Part shown: positions 12,601 through 22,862 of the stretch, in pieces
Layout of the letters: each line of letters opens with the position of its first letter
Numbering within the stretch: the first letter of the stretch is position 1
DNA from: Mya arenaria
Lineage: Eukaryota > Mollusca > Bivalvia > Myida > Myidae
NCBI RefSeq assembly: GCF_026914265.1
Contig: NC_069124.1
Coordinates: 25,306,489-25,370,488 of the forward strand
Length of the DNA stretch: 64,000 nt
Direction: 5' to 3'
Program-made: the position numbers and the translations under genes
Notes under the pieces: model-generated
What the model saw: the letters and a program-made list of their open reading frames with translations, nothing else
The model's database searches: none
What the model was told of the DNA's origin: nothing

Positions 12601-15600
12601 CATTCAAACCTTCTCCTGTCTGCATTGTTGCAATGCCCAGATGTCTCTTTCATTTAATAGAAATAATTCAGCCTCAGCATGATCTGGTCAGAATTTGGAA
12701 AAACAGTGCTAAAGCTAAAATGAAACACAGACACATTTCTAATAATTCATGCTTAACAAACAGCACTGATGATACCTCATTTTTTTAAATATGACAGGGT
12801 TGTCTTTCTACGTTAGAGGAAGGGGCCCGGGCTCTGAGAAAGGGAAACGTAGAGTTGTTTTTGCTTAAAAGAGGAATTTTGCAAGTTGACAGACACAAAG
12901 CAAAAAAACAACATTTTATTTTGGTGGATAATTATAACCAAAATTTAGGGGAAATAGTATATTCCTTGGCTTGTAAAATGGGACTTGTACATATTTGGCT
13001 TCAAAGTTCAATGAAAGACAGCTCTTTAGTATTATACATGTTATTTCTTATATTTCAGATTTATATATGCCAGTTACATGAATATTTGTAAATATTTAGA
13101 ATTGATGAAAAGCTGTTCACACTTACATCAAATAAACTTTATGTTCTATTATGTTATGATGAAACGCCAAATCATTTTTCTTATCCTGCTAAAATTACTA
13201 ACCTTTCGTTAAAAATATTAGCCGAGTGTTTGGGAGCACCATTGACCTTCACTCAGGCGGGTTAGACCTGATGTTCCCCCATCATGAGAACGAGATTGCC
13301 CAGTCCTGTTCGTACCATGGCGTCAAACAATGGGCAAACTACTGGCTGCACACAGGTTTGTTAATAAGTAGACATAATTCTCAATAGAACTTGTATGGTT
13401 TGTGGGTTTTTTCCTAAAAAATTTAATTTGCCATCAGATTTTTATCTTGTCTGTCTTTGGAATATAAAAGTCGGTGCATTGTGATGACCTTGGTATCGTC
13501 AGCCTCATTGTGCAAAGAATTCGATTCAGGCCATAGATAAAAAAAAATGGAACTGGTTATAATTGGTGCTAGAGATAATACTCACATGGCTGACAAGGCA
13601 AATATGTTTAGCTTTAATCATTACTGGGCCCATTGTTCAGAACTTTGTTAAGGTTAACAACATTGTTTACTTCATCGTTGTTAACTTTCAAATCAATAAT
13701 GCTCCTGAAAGTTAATGGATACACTAGTCATCTACTGTATCTCAAACAAAAATTTGAGACATCTGTTTCAGGTTTACTTACTTATACTTAAGTATGCGAG
13801 TACATCATAATATATTTTACAGTTTAATGTTAACAATGATGTCGTTAATCACCTTGTTAACTTAAACAAAGTTCTGATCAATTGGCCCACTGAGTGATAA
13901 CTCTTGTTCAACTGAACAAACAAGAACAGACAGGTGTTAGTGTTAGGTCTATGATGCGCATCAATGGGCTACTGGATGTTTAAGTAAAAAAAAAAAAAAT
14001 CACAAAAATGTACCATATAGCCTGTTCTTTCCCGTATATTTAGCACACAATATATGATTTTACTGTGTATATAATGTAAGCTTAACGCTTGAGATAATGT
14101 TTGTTTAATGTGTAATTGTTTTAAATTCAAATTTGGTATTACTTTGAACTTATGCTTTGAAATTCTAACTAGCTCCCAGATATATGATAGCTGTCATTTT
14201 GTAACGTTTTGGTGTGCTTGAAATGCAGAAATTGTCCTAAGAAATATAATATTGTGTTAAACTTAATAACGAAAAATGGAATGTTCTTACTATGATTCAT
14301 ATTGAAAATTTTCAATTTAATAAACAGTTTTGCTTACAAAACCCTGTAAAAAAATAATATTTTCACAATAATTATTTTACTTATTTCTTTTCAGGGTTCC
14401 TGTTCACACCGCAGGAATCTGAGAAGATGTCTAAATCGCTGAAAAACACGATTTCCACATCATCTCTCCTTAGCAAATACACGTCAAACCAGTTTCGCAT
14501 GTTTTGTATGCTCACACACTACAGGAATAGTAAGTCATTGTTATATAGCTAGTAATTTTTCATTTTAAAAGAAAAGGGGCATTGACCACTTACATTCTCA
14601 CTAGTAATTACTCATCACAACACACAAAATTAAAATTAGTAATACATTCCCTGTAATCTGTCAATTAATTCGCAGACATTACTACAGTTATCTACAATTA
14701 GACATTGCACAATAAATCTATTGTCAGACATTCTCGCTTTAATCTATGGTCAGACAATTTTTCTTTAATCTATGGTCAGGCATTCTCCCAGTCATGTATG
14801 GTAAGACATTCTCCCAGTAATCTATGGTAAGACATTCTCCCTGTAATCTATAGTCAGACATTCTCCAGGTAATCTATGGTCAGACATTCTCCCTGTTATC
14901 TATGGTCAGACATTTTCCCTATTATCTATGGTCAGACATTCTCCCTGTTATCTATGGTCAGACATTTTCGCTCTTATCTATGGTCAGACATTCTCCCTGT
15001 TATCTATGGTCAGACATTTTCCCTGTAATCTATGGTCAGACATTCTCCCTGTTATCTATGGTCAGACATTCTCCCTGTTATCTATGGTCAGACATTCTCC
15101 CTGTTATCTATGGTCAGACATTCTCCCTGGTATCTATGGTCAGACATTCTCCCTGGTATCTATGGTCAGACATTCTCCCTGTTATCTATGGTCAGACATT
15201 TTCCCTATTATCTATGGTCAGACATTCTCCCTGTTATCTATGGTCAGACATTTTCCCTATTATCAGACATTCTTCTGGTAATCTATGGTAAGACATTCTC
15301 CCTGTTATCTATGGTCAGACATTTTCCCTATTATCTATGGTCAGACATTCTCCCTGTTATCTATGGTCAGACATTCTCCCTGTTATATATGGTCAGACAT
15401 TTTCGCTCTTATCTATGGTCAGACATTCTCCCTGTTATCTATGGTCAGACATTTTCCCTGCAATCTATGGTCAGACATTTTCCCTGTTATCTGTGGTCAA
15501 ACTTTCTCCCTGTAATCTATAGTCAGACATTCTTCTTGTAATCTATGGTAAGACATTCTCCCTTTATTCTATGGTCAGACATTTTCCCTGCAATCTATGG

Positions 15601-18600
15601 TAAAACATTTTCTCTCTAAACTATAGTCAGACATTTTCTCTCTAATGGTCAAACATTTTTTCTGTTATCTATATTCACACATTCTCTCTTTAATCAATGG
15701 TCAGACATATAGTCTGACTTTCTATCTTATCTATAGTCAGACATTTTCTCTTTAATCCATGGTCAGACATTTTATATATGTTTAATCTATTATCAGACAT
15801 TGAGTTTACTGAGGAGAAGATGCAGAAGGCGATCTCCCTTGACAACAAGATTGGCTCGTTCCTGCGGCAGTGTGATGCCTATGTGAAAGGACAAGTGGTT
15901 GGAGGAGACATATCCGAGGCCGAGACCATGAATATGTAAGACCCAAGAAATATGCTTAGTGAGAATGTGGCCACTTTTAAGGCAAACATCATGCCAATTT
16001 ATTGCATGTTTAACTGATTATCACATTCATTATTATATTTATTAGCATCTTGTTATGTGGCCAAAACAATTATGAATACATAAATTAACCCACCTATGGC
16101 ACAGGTTAATTGTTATACTTTCCTGAAAAGGTATTTGTTCCCAAACTCTTTTAATCTCTAGAGCAGGCAAAAGACTGTAACATGTTTATTATGATTATCA
16201 AGTCATTACTCAGTCAAAAACAATTCATACCAACTGAATAAAGTCTAGGTCTGACTACACTGCTAACAGACATTTTTAGCTTGACCAAGCGAAATTCATG
16301 CACTGTGATAGTCCAATGTTGGCGTAAAGAATTTTAACGATGGCTTTAACTTATAAAATGCTAAAGATTTTCCAATGAAACCTGGTACACATGTTACCTG
16401 TGATAGTATATACATGCTTAGGAAGGCACATAACTCTGGCTTTAATTAACACCCATTTTCAACTGCAAAAAAGAGACAAGCATTTGCACGGCCCTGCAGC
16501 ACTCTTGTTATTTAGTAATCAAGATGGCCTGATAATGTATTACGTCTTCTTCAGGCTGGCAGAGAACTACGAAAGGGTGATGGGTCATCTGAAGGACGAC
16601 TTTCACACACCACTTGCCATGGATGCCATCTTCAACCTTATATCAGTTCTCAATCAAAAGTTCAAAGAGGTACATACCAGTAAACATCAATGGAAATAAA
16701 GATGTGGTTCCATTTCAATGGTTAAAGTCGATCTTAGTTGTATATTAAAATTACAGTGGTATTATATTTTGGTTTTGCTACTACATATTTGTGTGAATTG
16801 AACAGTCTGAGAAAATTGAAAGAATAAAGGTTTTGGGAAGATTATTGAACTTATGATTAAGATCCTAAAAAAAGCCAAAGGTCTTGTCTATTTTCAGCCA
16901 ATGAAATCTCCATTATTAGCCATAGTGAAATACTTCTTTAAAAGAAGTTGAGGTATTGTCATAGACTTGGTGTTTTGGAAAGCGTTAGTATGCATGACTT
17001 TAACTTTGGCCATAACCAAAATAACGGTCGAGATATTCATATGAAACTTAGGCCACATGCTACCAGTGTTTATTCACTTATGTGTTGAAAGAACCATTAC
17101 TACAATTAAGTACTAGTAGTTGTTGAGTTGTCCCTTTAGCAACTGAGAGGAGAATATATGAGAGTTGACATTCACCTGTGGGGATTGTATTTATGGTGTT
17201 ATGATAAAATATAATCAAATAATTGTTCAATGGACACCTTTGTTTGTTTTTTTAAATGTCTGATTTCATGTTGCATAAAACATGTTTTATTATTCCCTGT
17301 CAGAAAAGATAATCACGTATCTGACTTCCATGTAAAATATTATTTCAAACAGATAAGATCTTTCACAAACTAGTTCCATGTTTTGTTTTATCTCCAGTCG
17401 GATACAGTGTGTCGATGTCCCGGTGTTATAGCGGCTGTAGAGGTCCATGTAAAGAGGATCTGCAAGAAACTTGGCTTCCTTAAGAAGGGCTGGAAGGTGA
17501 GTGAAATAGTTAATTAGACATCAGAAATAAACTATGAGGTGTTTCTTATAGGTGTAATATTCATCAAACCTGATTTTTTTGTCACCTGGAAAGCATGGTA
17601 GACTTATGGGCATTACTTTGTCCAGTGTCTGCGTTGTTACAGGAGTGTAGTATTTTATATGGGTTGCAGATAAATATGAATCACTAAAATATGCCTTATA
17701 ATTTTCAATACTTGAATTCCTAATTTTGTGGCAGATTAGGCAATGTTTTTAAAAGAATGCATTTTGCTTAGGTACATGATGTTAAAGATAGGAAAGAGAA
17801 TGAGTGTATGACTCGGGTTTATTGATCAAAATGAATCACTGAATATGTCTTTAAGTTTTCATATTTGCTCTCATATTTTTGGTTTTAGATGAGTGAAGAC
17901 TCAGACAACATGAAACTGAGGGAAGTCCTTGATCACACTGTCAGATTCCGCTATAACGTTCGACAGTACTCAATCAAAACTAAACTCCCAGAATCCGTTA
18001 CAGGTAATATCTTATTAGGCTGACCTTAAACTATTAATTGTTGCAATGGCCTGACTCATACTTTTTCTAGTTGTGATGGATGGTTTCCCAATTTATATTT
18101 TAAGCATGTCCATTTTTTGGAAGAAAAAGGTTGTGATATTGTCAAATTTGGGACTTCAAGACTTGGTACACATGTTTTCAGAAACACTCGAACCATGTCC
18201 ATAACTCAAAAACCCTTCAAGATATTCAAATGAAACTTGGTACGCATGTTTCCAGAGACAATACACAAATGTTTAGAAAGGCTCATAACTCTTACTTTAA
18301 TAGTTGTTGAGTTGTGCCCGTTTTACTGAAAGGTAATCAGATAAGCGTAGGTACCAGTATTTGCTACATGGTTCTCTTGTTTACCTATGGTAAGACTGAG
18401 TTATAACTTACCACTTGACAATAATTATGAGAGTGTAATAAAGAAAAAATGCTAAATACAGTAGTCAAACTATCCTTCCATATCCATTTGTATAAAACTG
18501 GTTAATCCTTTGGTTTTGTCAAAGTTGGCCAAAATGTTTATTGATTGGTCAATATTTATCCAATTATAACTACTAACCAATCAAATCATTTAAATGTGCA

Positions 18601-20395
18601 ACTAACTGAAAGACTGTGGACAACTTATCCAGGTTTTATACCGGCTATATATGTCTGTCTGGATTAATTAAAGAACACAAGTTTAAACCCTACTTTAAAA
18701 TATTTAGGAATCTTCTAATGTTCATTTGCAAACGCAGATTTTTCTCTACACTTGTGGCATTATTTCAGCGTCCTTACCTGCCGGCATGGAAAAGAAGATA
18801 CGCAAGGAGCTGTTTACCCCTCTGCTACAACAATGTGACAGCCTGCGAACACAGCTGAAGAACTGCTACATAAATATACAGGTCAGAAAAGCAGGCTGAA
18901 AACAATATTATAATTTACTGGGTTAGTCGGTGACCTGATATGGGATATACAAATATGTTGTCCTGCTCCCTGTATATAACATAGGGGCAACCTGTTGATA
19001 TTGGTGAATTATAGGAAATGGTAAATCGGAATCGCAAAATAGCCGCTATTTTGGTACTTTAAAATTTAGTGACTAAGTATGAAAAAATGGAGTCTTCGCA
19101 TGACCAGTCCTGGACCAATGGCATTGCGTCATTCATGTTGGAGGCGTTATATGATTTACTATAATTTATTTTGGGCTTGGAATGATAGAACTTGTTAATT
19201 TTTCACAAGTAGGGGTAAGAGTGGTCAAGTGGGTTAGATGCCCATCTCTCACCAAAGAGGTTGTAGGTTCGAGCCTCACCAGGGGTAATTTCTCATGGCC
19301 TTTCAAAAATGACACAGTACTGTGGGTTTTTTCAGAAAACTGACTCTAGAGAGATTAATATCAGCTTTCAGCTGACTACAATCAAGCAAAATAAATTCCT
19401 ATAAACCAAGTAGGCTGTTCTTGACCAAAAGATTACTCTTATTGTTTTTTGGATTAGAAAATCAATATTGAAGGTCACAGTAATTTTCAGTGCATTTTTC
19501 CTTAGAACAAATTCAGGGCTTTTTCTATAGTACCCACGGGTCCGACTATCAGACCCATTCCCAAAGCAAAATTTATGATAATTTTCCCAATCTTCAGAAA
19601 TTCATGATTTATTGCAATAGATATTTACACCCCAAGGATTGATATTTCAGCCGTTTAAGGTCTTTTGAAAGGGAAAAGAAACTAATATATAATAATTTCC
19701 TCTTTCGCAGGAGACTGTAAAAGCTTGTTCTTTTAACTGTAAAATTTCCCAATTTAGGTATATTTGCGATGAAAATTTTCCCAAAATGTCTAGGGTCTTT
19801 TTCCCAAAATGGATAGAAAAAGCCCTGATATTGCAGTCTACTGTCTAGCAAATGTTTAGGACAAAGCGATGCTTAGGAGCATTAAGTTTTACAAACATCT
19901 CTTGTTTGCCATGCTCAATTACATTACCTTTTGTAGAGTTTAAGGAAATAATGAACATTTCAGGACCTTAAAACAAGCTCGACATGGGACTTTGATGATT
20001 CTAAAGATATGAGGGAAGATTCAGACTGGGATAGCGACAGCAGCGGAACTCCCATGGACAAACAAACTACACAAGAAACACAGAGCAGTGAACATGGGAC
20101 ATCAAAGGAACCTATTAGCAAAGAAATTATGCATGATACACAGTGCGGAAAGACTGAGGAGTTCGAGAGAGAAATGAGCACAGAAAGCCCAAGTATACAC
20201 GATACACAGAATCGAGATTATAAGATATCAGAGGAACCAACAGGCAGACATACACATGATGGACAGACGACGGAAAGTGAAAAATTGGAACAATCGCTTA
20301 ATGTTGAGGATACATGTAGGAAAGATACAGAAAAGGTTGATTCGAAAGTGTTAAAAGAAGCAACTGAGAGTGTTTCCAAAAGAACAACAAGCTAG
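644..20395 (+). CDS. CARS2: Cysteinyl-tRNA synthetase, mitochondrial (CARS2), 13 coding exons
   Basis: The product charges mitochondrial tRNA-Cys with cysteine in the matrix. Exons: 644-888, 6670-6838, 9542-9719, 11397-11480, 12204-12324, 13222-13355, 14395-14529, 15797-15935, 16555-16669, 17398-17496, 17889-18003, 18769-18881, 19964-20395. They join in frame into about 692 residues. Class I signatures are intact: [16 protein letters not shown] (HIGH at 94-97), GWHIEC around 256-261, FPHHENE around 284-290, and KMSKS at 321-325. By analogy with bacterial CysRS the zinc ligands are C85, C261, H286 and E290. The first ~80 residues are basic and hydroxylated, fitting a mitochondrial presequence. 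STWDFDDSK near 555-563 matches the end of vertebrate CARS2 (STWELLDQR), which argues against cytosolic CARS1. Beyond it lies an extra acidic S/T/E/K-rich tail of about 125 residues with repeated HDTQ-like motifs, apparently lineage-specific. The weakest border is the exon 4 donor (GTATTA). Introns 1 and 7 end in minisatellites that contain the acceptors. No canonical AATAAA lies within 250 bases of the stop. Confidence 0.94.
889..2480. other. CARS2 intron 1, unique part
   Basis: This is the first part of intron 1, starting at a consensus GTGAGT donor. Apart from the short inverted-repeat element at 1857-2190 I see no gene or array. The donor joins phase 2 (CTTG) to exon 2, completing the tryptophan codon of WYICGP. 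Confidence 0.6.
1857..2190 (+). mobile_element. MITE family A, degenerate copy
   Basis: A non-autonomous DNA element about 330 bp long. It starts TTAAAGCTGCACTTTTGTGG and ends with a decayed inverted copy (CTGTGAGAAACCAGCTTTAA). Its interior (CAGAATCAGCTGATTTTGG, then CTTCAATTCAGTCATA) matches the copy at 8154-8452. TTAA at both ends suggests a TTAA target duplication, as in piggyBac-like elements, but no transposase is present, so the superfamily is inference. Confidence 0.65.
2481..6709 (+). repeat. 64-bp minisatellite carrying the CARS2 exon 2 splice acceptor, about 66 units
   Basis: A tandem array with a 64-bp period. The first acceptor-like AG ends at 2508 and the true exon 2 begins at 6670, 65 periods plus one inserted base later. 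Each unit holds the end of intron 1 (CTGTTTTATTTCAG) and the first 40 bases of exon 2, which encode [13 protein letters not shown]. The last unit runs on into unique exon sequence (CACATTGGTCATGC), whereas the others return to intron sequence (CACATTTCATATC). Most units keep the peptide with GTC in place of GTG for valine. I saw the acceptor AG in every unit scanned; roughly seven units have GAG instead of CAG and two have TAG. Confidence 0.97.
7262..7628 (-). mobile_element. MITE family B copy
   Basis: An element of about 367 bp in reverse orientation relative to the copies at 59311-59688 and 63158-63532. Shared landmarks include the terminal TTTAAAGATGCNNNCTTACT, an internal TAAATAATGCATTTATGG, and GATAAACCTTT. 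The ends are imperfect inverted repeats (TTAAAGTG / TTTAAAGATG). It is non-coding and lies in CARS2 intron 2. Confidence 0.75.
8154..8452 (+). mobile_element. MITE family A copy
   Basis: An element of about 300 bp. It starts TTAAAGCTGCACTCTTACG and ends TCAATCTGTGAGAGTGCAGCT, inverted copies of each other. The interior is shared with 1857-2190 (CAGAATCAGCTCATTTTGGC, CTTCAATTCAGTCGTATAA) and partly with 59044-59315. The right-hand TTAA is lost (GCAGCTGAG). Confidence 0.75.
8643..9400. mobile_element. MITE family C, host of a nested element
   Basis: The outer inverted repeats are TTAAAGGGACTAGACACCAG at the left and CTGGTGTCTAGCCCCTTTAA at the right, about 23 bp each and close to perfect. TTAA at both ends suggests a TTAA target duplication. 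The total is 758 bp, of which about 430 bp is a second element inserted at 8783-9212. No transposase is visible. Confidence 0.75.
8783..9212. mobile_element. Short TIR element nested in MITE C
   Basis: The left end reads ACAGTAATACTGCGGTCGTT. The right end, read on the other strand, is TACTGTAAAACTGCGATCGC. They form imperfect inverted repeats next to TA dinucleotides, which suggests a Tc1/mariner-type non-autonomous element. Two diverged direct repeats lie just inside the ends (GTCCCTCGAGGTCGGAGC near 8831 and ATCCCTTGAGGTTTTGGC near 9156). A minus-strand open frame of 142 codons spans it, but I recognise no protein there. Confidence 0.6.
10029..10642 (+). repeat. ~45-bp minisatellite in CARS2 intron 3
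   Basis: About 13 degenerate units with the core CCTCATCATTTGGTTCCC followed by a CTGAAGTAAACACATCATC-like arm; the period varies from 44 to 46 bp. It is intronic, in the 9720-11396 intron, and does not touch a splice site. Confidence 0.85.
11494..11700 (+). repeat. 33-bp minisatellite just inside CARS2 intron 4
   Basis: Six or so units of 33 bp built on TAGATTGGTTTAAAAGTGTA begin about 14 bases after the exon 4 donor (GT at 11481). Because 33 is a multiple of three and the frame stays open, an unspliced message would continue past DVEG into repeats of [11 protein letters not shown] before stopping at 11702-11704. I treat this as intronic, because splicing to 12204 restores the conserved [10 protein letters not shown]. 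Confidence 0.85.
13626..13888. mobile_element. MITE family E copy
   Basis: Inverted ends: GGGCCCATTGTTCAGAACTT at the left and GTTCTGATCAATTGGCCC at the right, extended inward by GTTAACAA-type arms on both sides. It is about 263 bp, lies in CARS2 intron 6, and is related to 34378-34602. No coding sequence was seen. Confidence 0.75.
14700..15796 (+). repeat. 26-bp minisatellite ending in the CARS2 exon 8 acceptor, about 40 units
   Basis: The unit is ATCTATGGTCAGACATT followed by CTCCCTGTT. The array becomes ragged at both edges. The true exon 8 begins at 15797 as ATTATCAG|ACATTGAG, so the exon junction is the last, diverged member: each unit repeats CAG|ACATT preceded by a pyrimidine tract (TTCTCCCTGTT). 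Upstream copies return to array sequence after ACATT, whereas the real exon continues with GAGTTTACTG. Several open frames over this array (SLLSMVRH-type repeats) are artefacts. Confidence 0.93.
16380..17165 (+). repeat. Dispersed repeat fragments in CARS2 introns 8 and 9
   Basis: Fragments at about 16370-16480 and 16990-17160 share phrases with 18110-18340, 49300-49450 and 56520-56650, such as GATATTCATATGAAACTT, CATAACTCTGGCTTTAAT and GTTGTTGAGTTGTNCC. This looks like an old interspersed family with poorly defined ends. Exon 9 (16555-16669) lies between the two fragments. Confidence 0.4.
18110..18345 (+). repeat. Dispersed repeat fragment in CARS2 intron 11
   Basis: The same family as above: ATTCAAATGAAACTTGGTAC, CATAACTCTTACTTTAATAG and GTTGTTGAGTTGTGCCC. 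Its core phrase (gene-family style GAAACTTGGTACNCATG) occurs twice here. No ends, target duplications or coding sequence could be identified. Confidence 0.4.
19213..19340 (+). mobile_element. tRNA-derived SINE
   Basis: An A-box-like TGGTCAAGTGG and a perfect B-box GGTTCGAGCC lie about 40 bases apart, as in a tRNA-Leu/Ser-like promoter for RNA polymerase III. It continues into a tail (TTTCTCATGGCCTTTCAAAA) shared with the copy at 62726-62835. There is no acceptor-stem pairing, so it is not a functional tRNA gene. It lies in CARS2 intron 12. Confidence 0.7.
19514..19827. mobile_element. hAT-like MITE
   Basis: The inverted ends CAGGGCTTTTTCTAT and ATAGAAAAAGCCCTG are perfect over 15 bp and enclose about 314 bp of AT-rich non-coding DNA with repeated TTTTCCCAA. 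CAGGG...CCCTG termini are typical of hAT elements, but I could not see a matching 8-bp target duplication. It lies in CARS2 intron 12. Confidence 0.65.
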
Positions 20396-20644
20396 TTTAT
20401 ATCAACATTTAAAAAATCTCCGATTGTGATAATTTATAACTTTTGAAGTTTTGTAAATGTGTATTATCATGTACCCTGTAATAATTGTGTATTATCCCTA
20501 AATGTTAAAATGCAATAACATTCAGTGTTTTTTTCAAATCTGCTCATATGCATTCCTTTGGGCTCTTGTAAATATTTCATATCTATAAGTTGCGAACAAA
20601 AATCTAAGAGTCCTAATCATAGTTTTGTTTCGATATGACTTTAA
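20396..20644 (+). other. CARS2 3' UTR / downstream
   Basis: AT-rich sequence after the CARS2 stop codon (TAG at 20393-20395). No canonical AATAAA or ATTAAA was seen, so the polyadenylation site may lie further on, possibly beyond the array that starts at 20645. Confidence 0.35.
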
Positions 20645-21836
20645 GACAATGCATCTCGCTGATACACATGGGCCTTCAAAATTAAGCATCCTGCTGGTAA
20701 ACATGGTCCTTTAAAACAATGCTTGTAAACATGGTCCTTCAAAACAGGGTATCCCGATGATACAAACAGTCCTTCATAACAAGACACCCCGCTGATACAA
20801 ACAGTCCTTCATAACAAGACATCCCGGTGATATACTTGGTCTTTCAAACAATGCACCGCGCTGATACACTTGTCCTTCAAAACAATGCTGGTAAACATGG
20901 TCCTTCAACACAAGGCATTTTGCGGATAAACATGGTCCTTCAAAACAATGCTGGTAAACATGGCCCTTTAAAACAATACATCTGGCTGATACACATGGTC
21001 CTTCAAAACAAGGCATCCTGCTGATACACATGGTCCTTCAAAACAATGCATCATGCTGATACACATGGTCCTTCAAGACAATTCATCCTGCTGATACACT
21101 TGGTCCTTTAAAACAATGCTGGTAAACATGATCCTTTAAAACAATGCATCATGCTGATACACATGGTCCTTCAAATCAATGCATCCTGCTGATACACATG
21201 GTCCTTCAAAACAATGCATCCTGCTGATACACATGGTCCTTCAAATCAATGCATCCTGCTGATACACATGGTCCTTCAAAACAATGCATCATGCTGATAC
21301 ACATGGTCCTTCAAATCAATGCATCCTGCTGATACACATGGTCCTTCAAAACAATGCTGGTAAACATGGTCCTTCAAAACAATGCATCCTGCTGATACAC
21401 ATGGTCCTTCAAAACAATGCCACCTGCTGATACACATGGTCCTTCAAATCAATGCATCCTGCTAATACACTTGGTCCTTTAAAACAATGCTGGTAAACAT
21501 GGTCCTTTAAAACAATGCATCCTGCTGATACACATGGTCCTTCAAAACAATGCTGGTAAACATGGCCCTTTAAAACGATACATCTGGCTGATACACATGG
21601 TCCTTCAAAACAATGCATCCTGCTGATACACATGGTCCTTCAAATCAATGCATCCTGCTAATACACTTGGTCCTTTAAAACAATGCTGGTAAACATGGTC
21701 CTTTAAAACAATGCATCCTGCTGATACACATGGTCCTTCAAAACAATGCATCCTGCTGATACACATGGTCCTTCAAATCAATGCATCCTGCTGATACACC
21801 TGGTCTTTCAAAACAATGCATCCTGCTGGTCCTTCA
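20645..21836 (+). repeat. 35-bp minisatellite downstream of CARS2
   Basis: The main unit of 35 bp reads AATGCATCCTGCTGATACAC then ATGGTCCTTCAAAAC. It alternates with 28-bp units in which CATCCTGCTGATACAC is replaced by CTGGTAAAC. About 35 units in all. The mixed 28/35 pattern repeats in blocks, suggesting higher-order duplication. Open frames in it on both strands are artefacts. Confidence 0.92.
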
Positions 21837-21941
21837 ATTAAAGCAATTATTATATAGACTCTGGATTTACATCTTTATTCATGAAAGAATCAGTGTTTTT
21901 ATAGAACTTATTAATTGCTTCTTTTTTTGTGCCTTAATATT

Positions 21942-22427
21942 CAGTGTGTGTATACCACGTGATAAATTGCGTCATAAATGCTACGTCGGAAGGCAATATT
22001 TTGATTTGAAAAAATACTTTAAACAAAGATAACTTCACTATTTCTTCACCATTTTGAATGAAACAAAGCGCAGTCTATGCCGCCTATGGAGCCCTGCCTT
22101 CGGTCTTTCACCAGAGTTTGATTGGGAGTTTAATTTCTTTAAACACTTCGACAAACATTTGCACAATACGGCCGTCTGACGGAGCACTGTCAAAACATGA
22201 TTTTGGAAACAGGTTTGTCGAAGTGTTTGATGAAACTAATGACTTCATCAAATGTCGGTAATAAAACAAATGCGGGGCTTTTTAAGCGGCATAGACTACC
22301 CTTTGTTTCATTTAAAATAATGTTGTAAAAGAAAAGTTATCTTTGACTTCAGTCTTCATTTTAGGCAAAATGTTGCCTTCCGATGTAGCATATATGACGC
22401 AATTTATCACGTGGTATACACACACTG
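21942..22427. mobile_element. Foldback element with long inverted repeats, copy 1
   Basis: The ends are CAGTGTGTGTATACCACGTG and its inverse. Pairing continues through GATAAATTGCGTCAT and GGAAGGCAATATTTTG for about 60 bp, and looser symmetry extends further inward (ACTTCGACAAACA / TTTGTCGAAGTGTTTG). The length is 486 bp. The copy at 47717-48189 matches along its whole length. No convincing coding sequence is present. Confidence 0.8.
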
Positions 22428-22862
22428 TTATTTAAGTTCTTGAAATAGGGTGACATTTTGTTTTGACTGCAGATTTCAATATGCCTGTACTGCTGTTATA
22501 TGCATAATATGGTGTTGATTTCGTATAGGCCACACCAAATCAGTAATTCTTAAGATTTACCACACTTATTTTTATTTTGTATTTTGTGTGTCCTGTATCT
22601 CATGCTGTTCTGACATATTAGGACGTTCATGCTCTTCCGACATGTGGCAATAATTATCAACCCGATATTTGTTAGCTTTTTAACTGGAGATCCTTCTCAT
22701 TATAAGAATTCATTTACAACAGAGATACCAACCTCGGAAGAGATACCAACCTCGGAATGAATTTGATTCATGAACATATACAACCATATTCTAATCAGAG
22801 ATTCCTATATGTGTCACATCGATTGTTAGTGAATAAAAGAATTGAAAAGCTTGCATCTTGAA
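22428..22862. other. Intergenic, nothing recognised
   Basis: Unique AT-rich sequence with a small tandem duplication of GAGATACCAACCTCGGAA near 22721-22758. I see no gene. Confidence 0.4.

Noticed and set aside
14902-15541. Overlapping plus-strand open frames (SLLSMVRH repeats)
   Set aside because: These are products of the 26-bp array in intron 7 of CARS2; three frames are open in turn, which is expected from the repeat, not from a gene.
19213-19285. tRNA gene
   Set aside because: The A- and B-box promoter motifs are present but the cloverleaf arms do not pair, and a matching tail with a second copy at 62726 marks it as a SINE.
22058-22261. 67-codon open frame
   Set aside because: It lies inside the foldback transposon at 21942-22427; the second copy of that element does not keep the frame.
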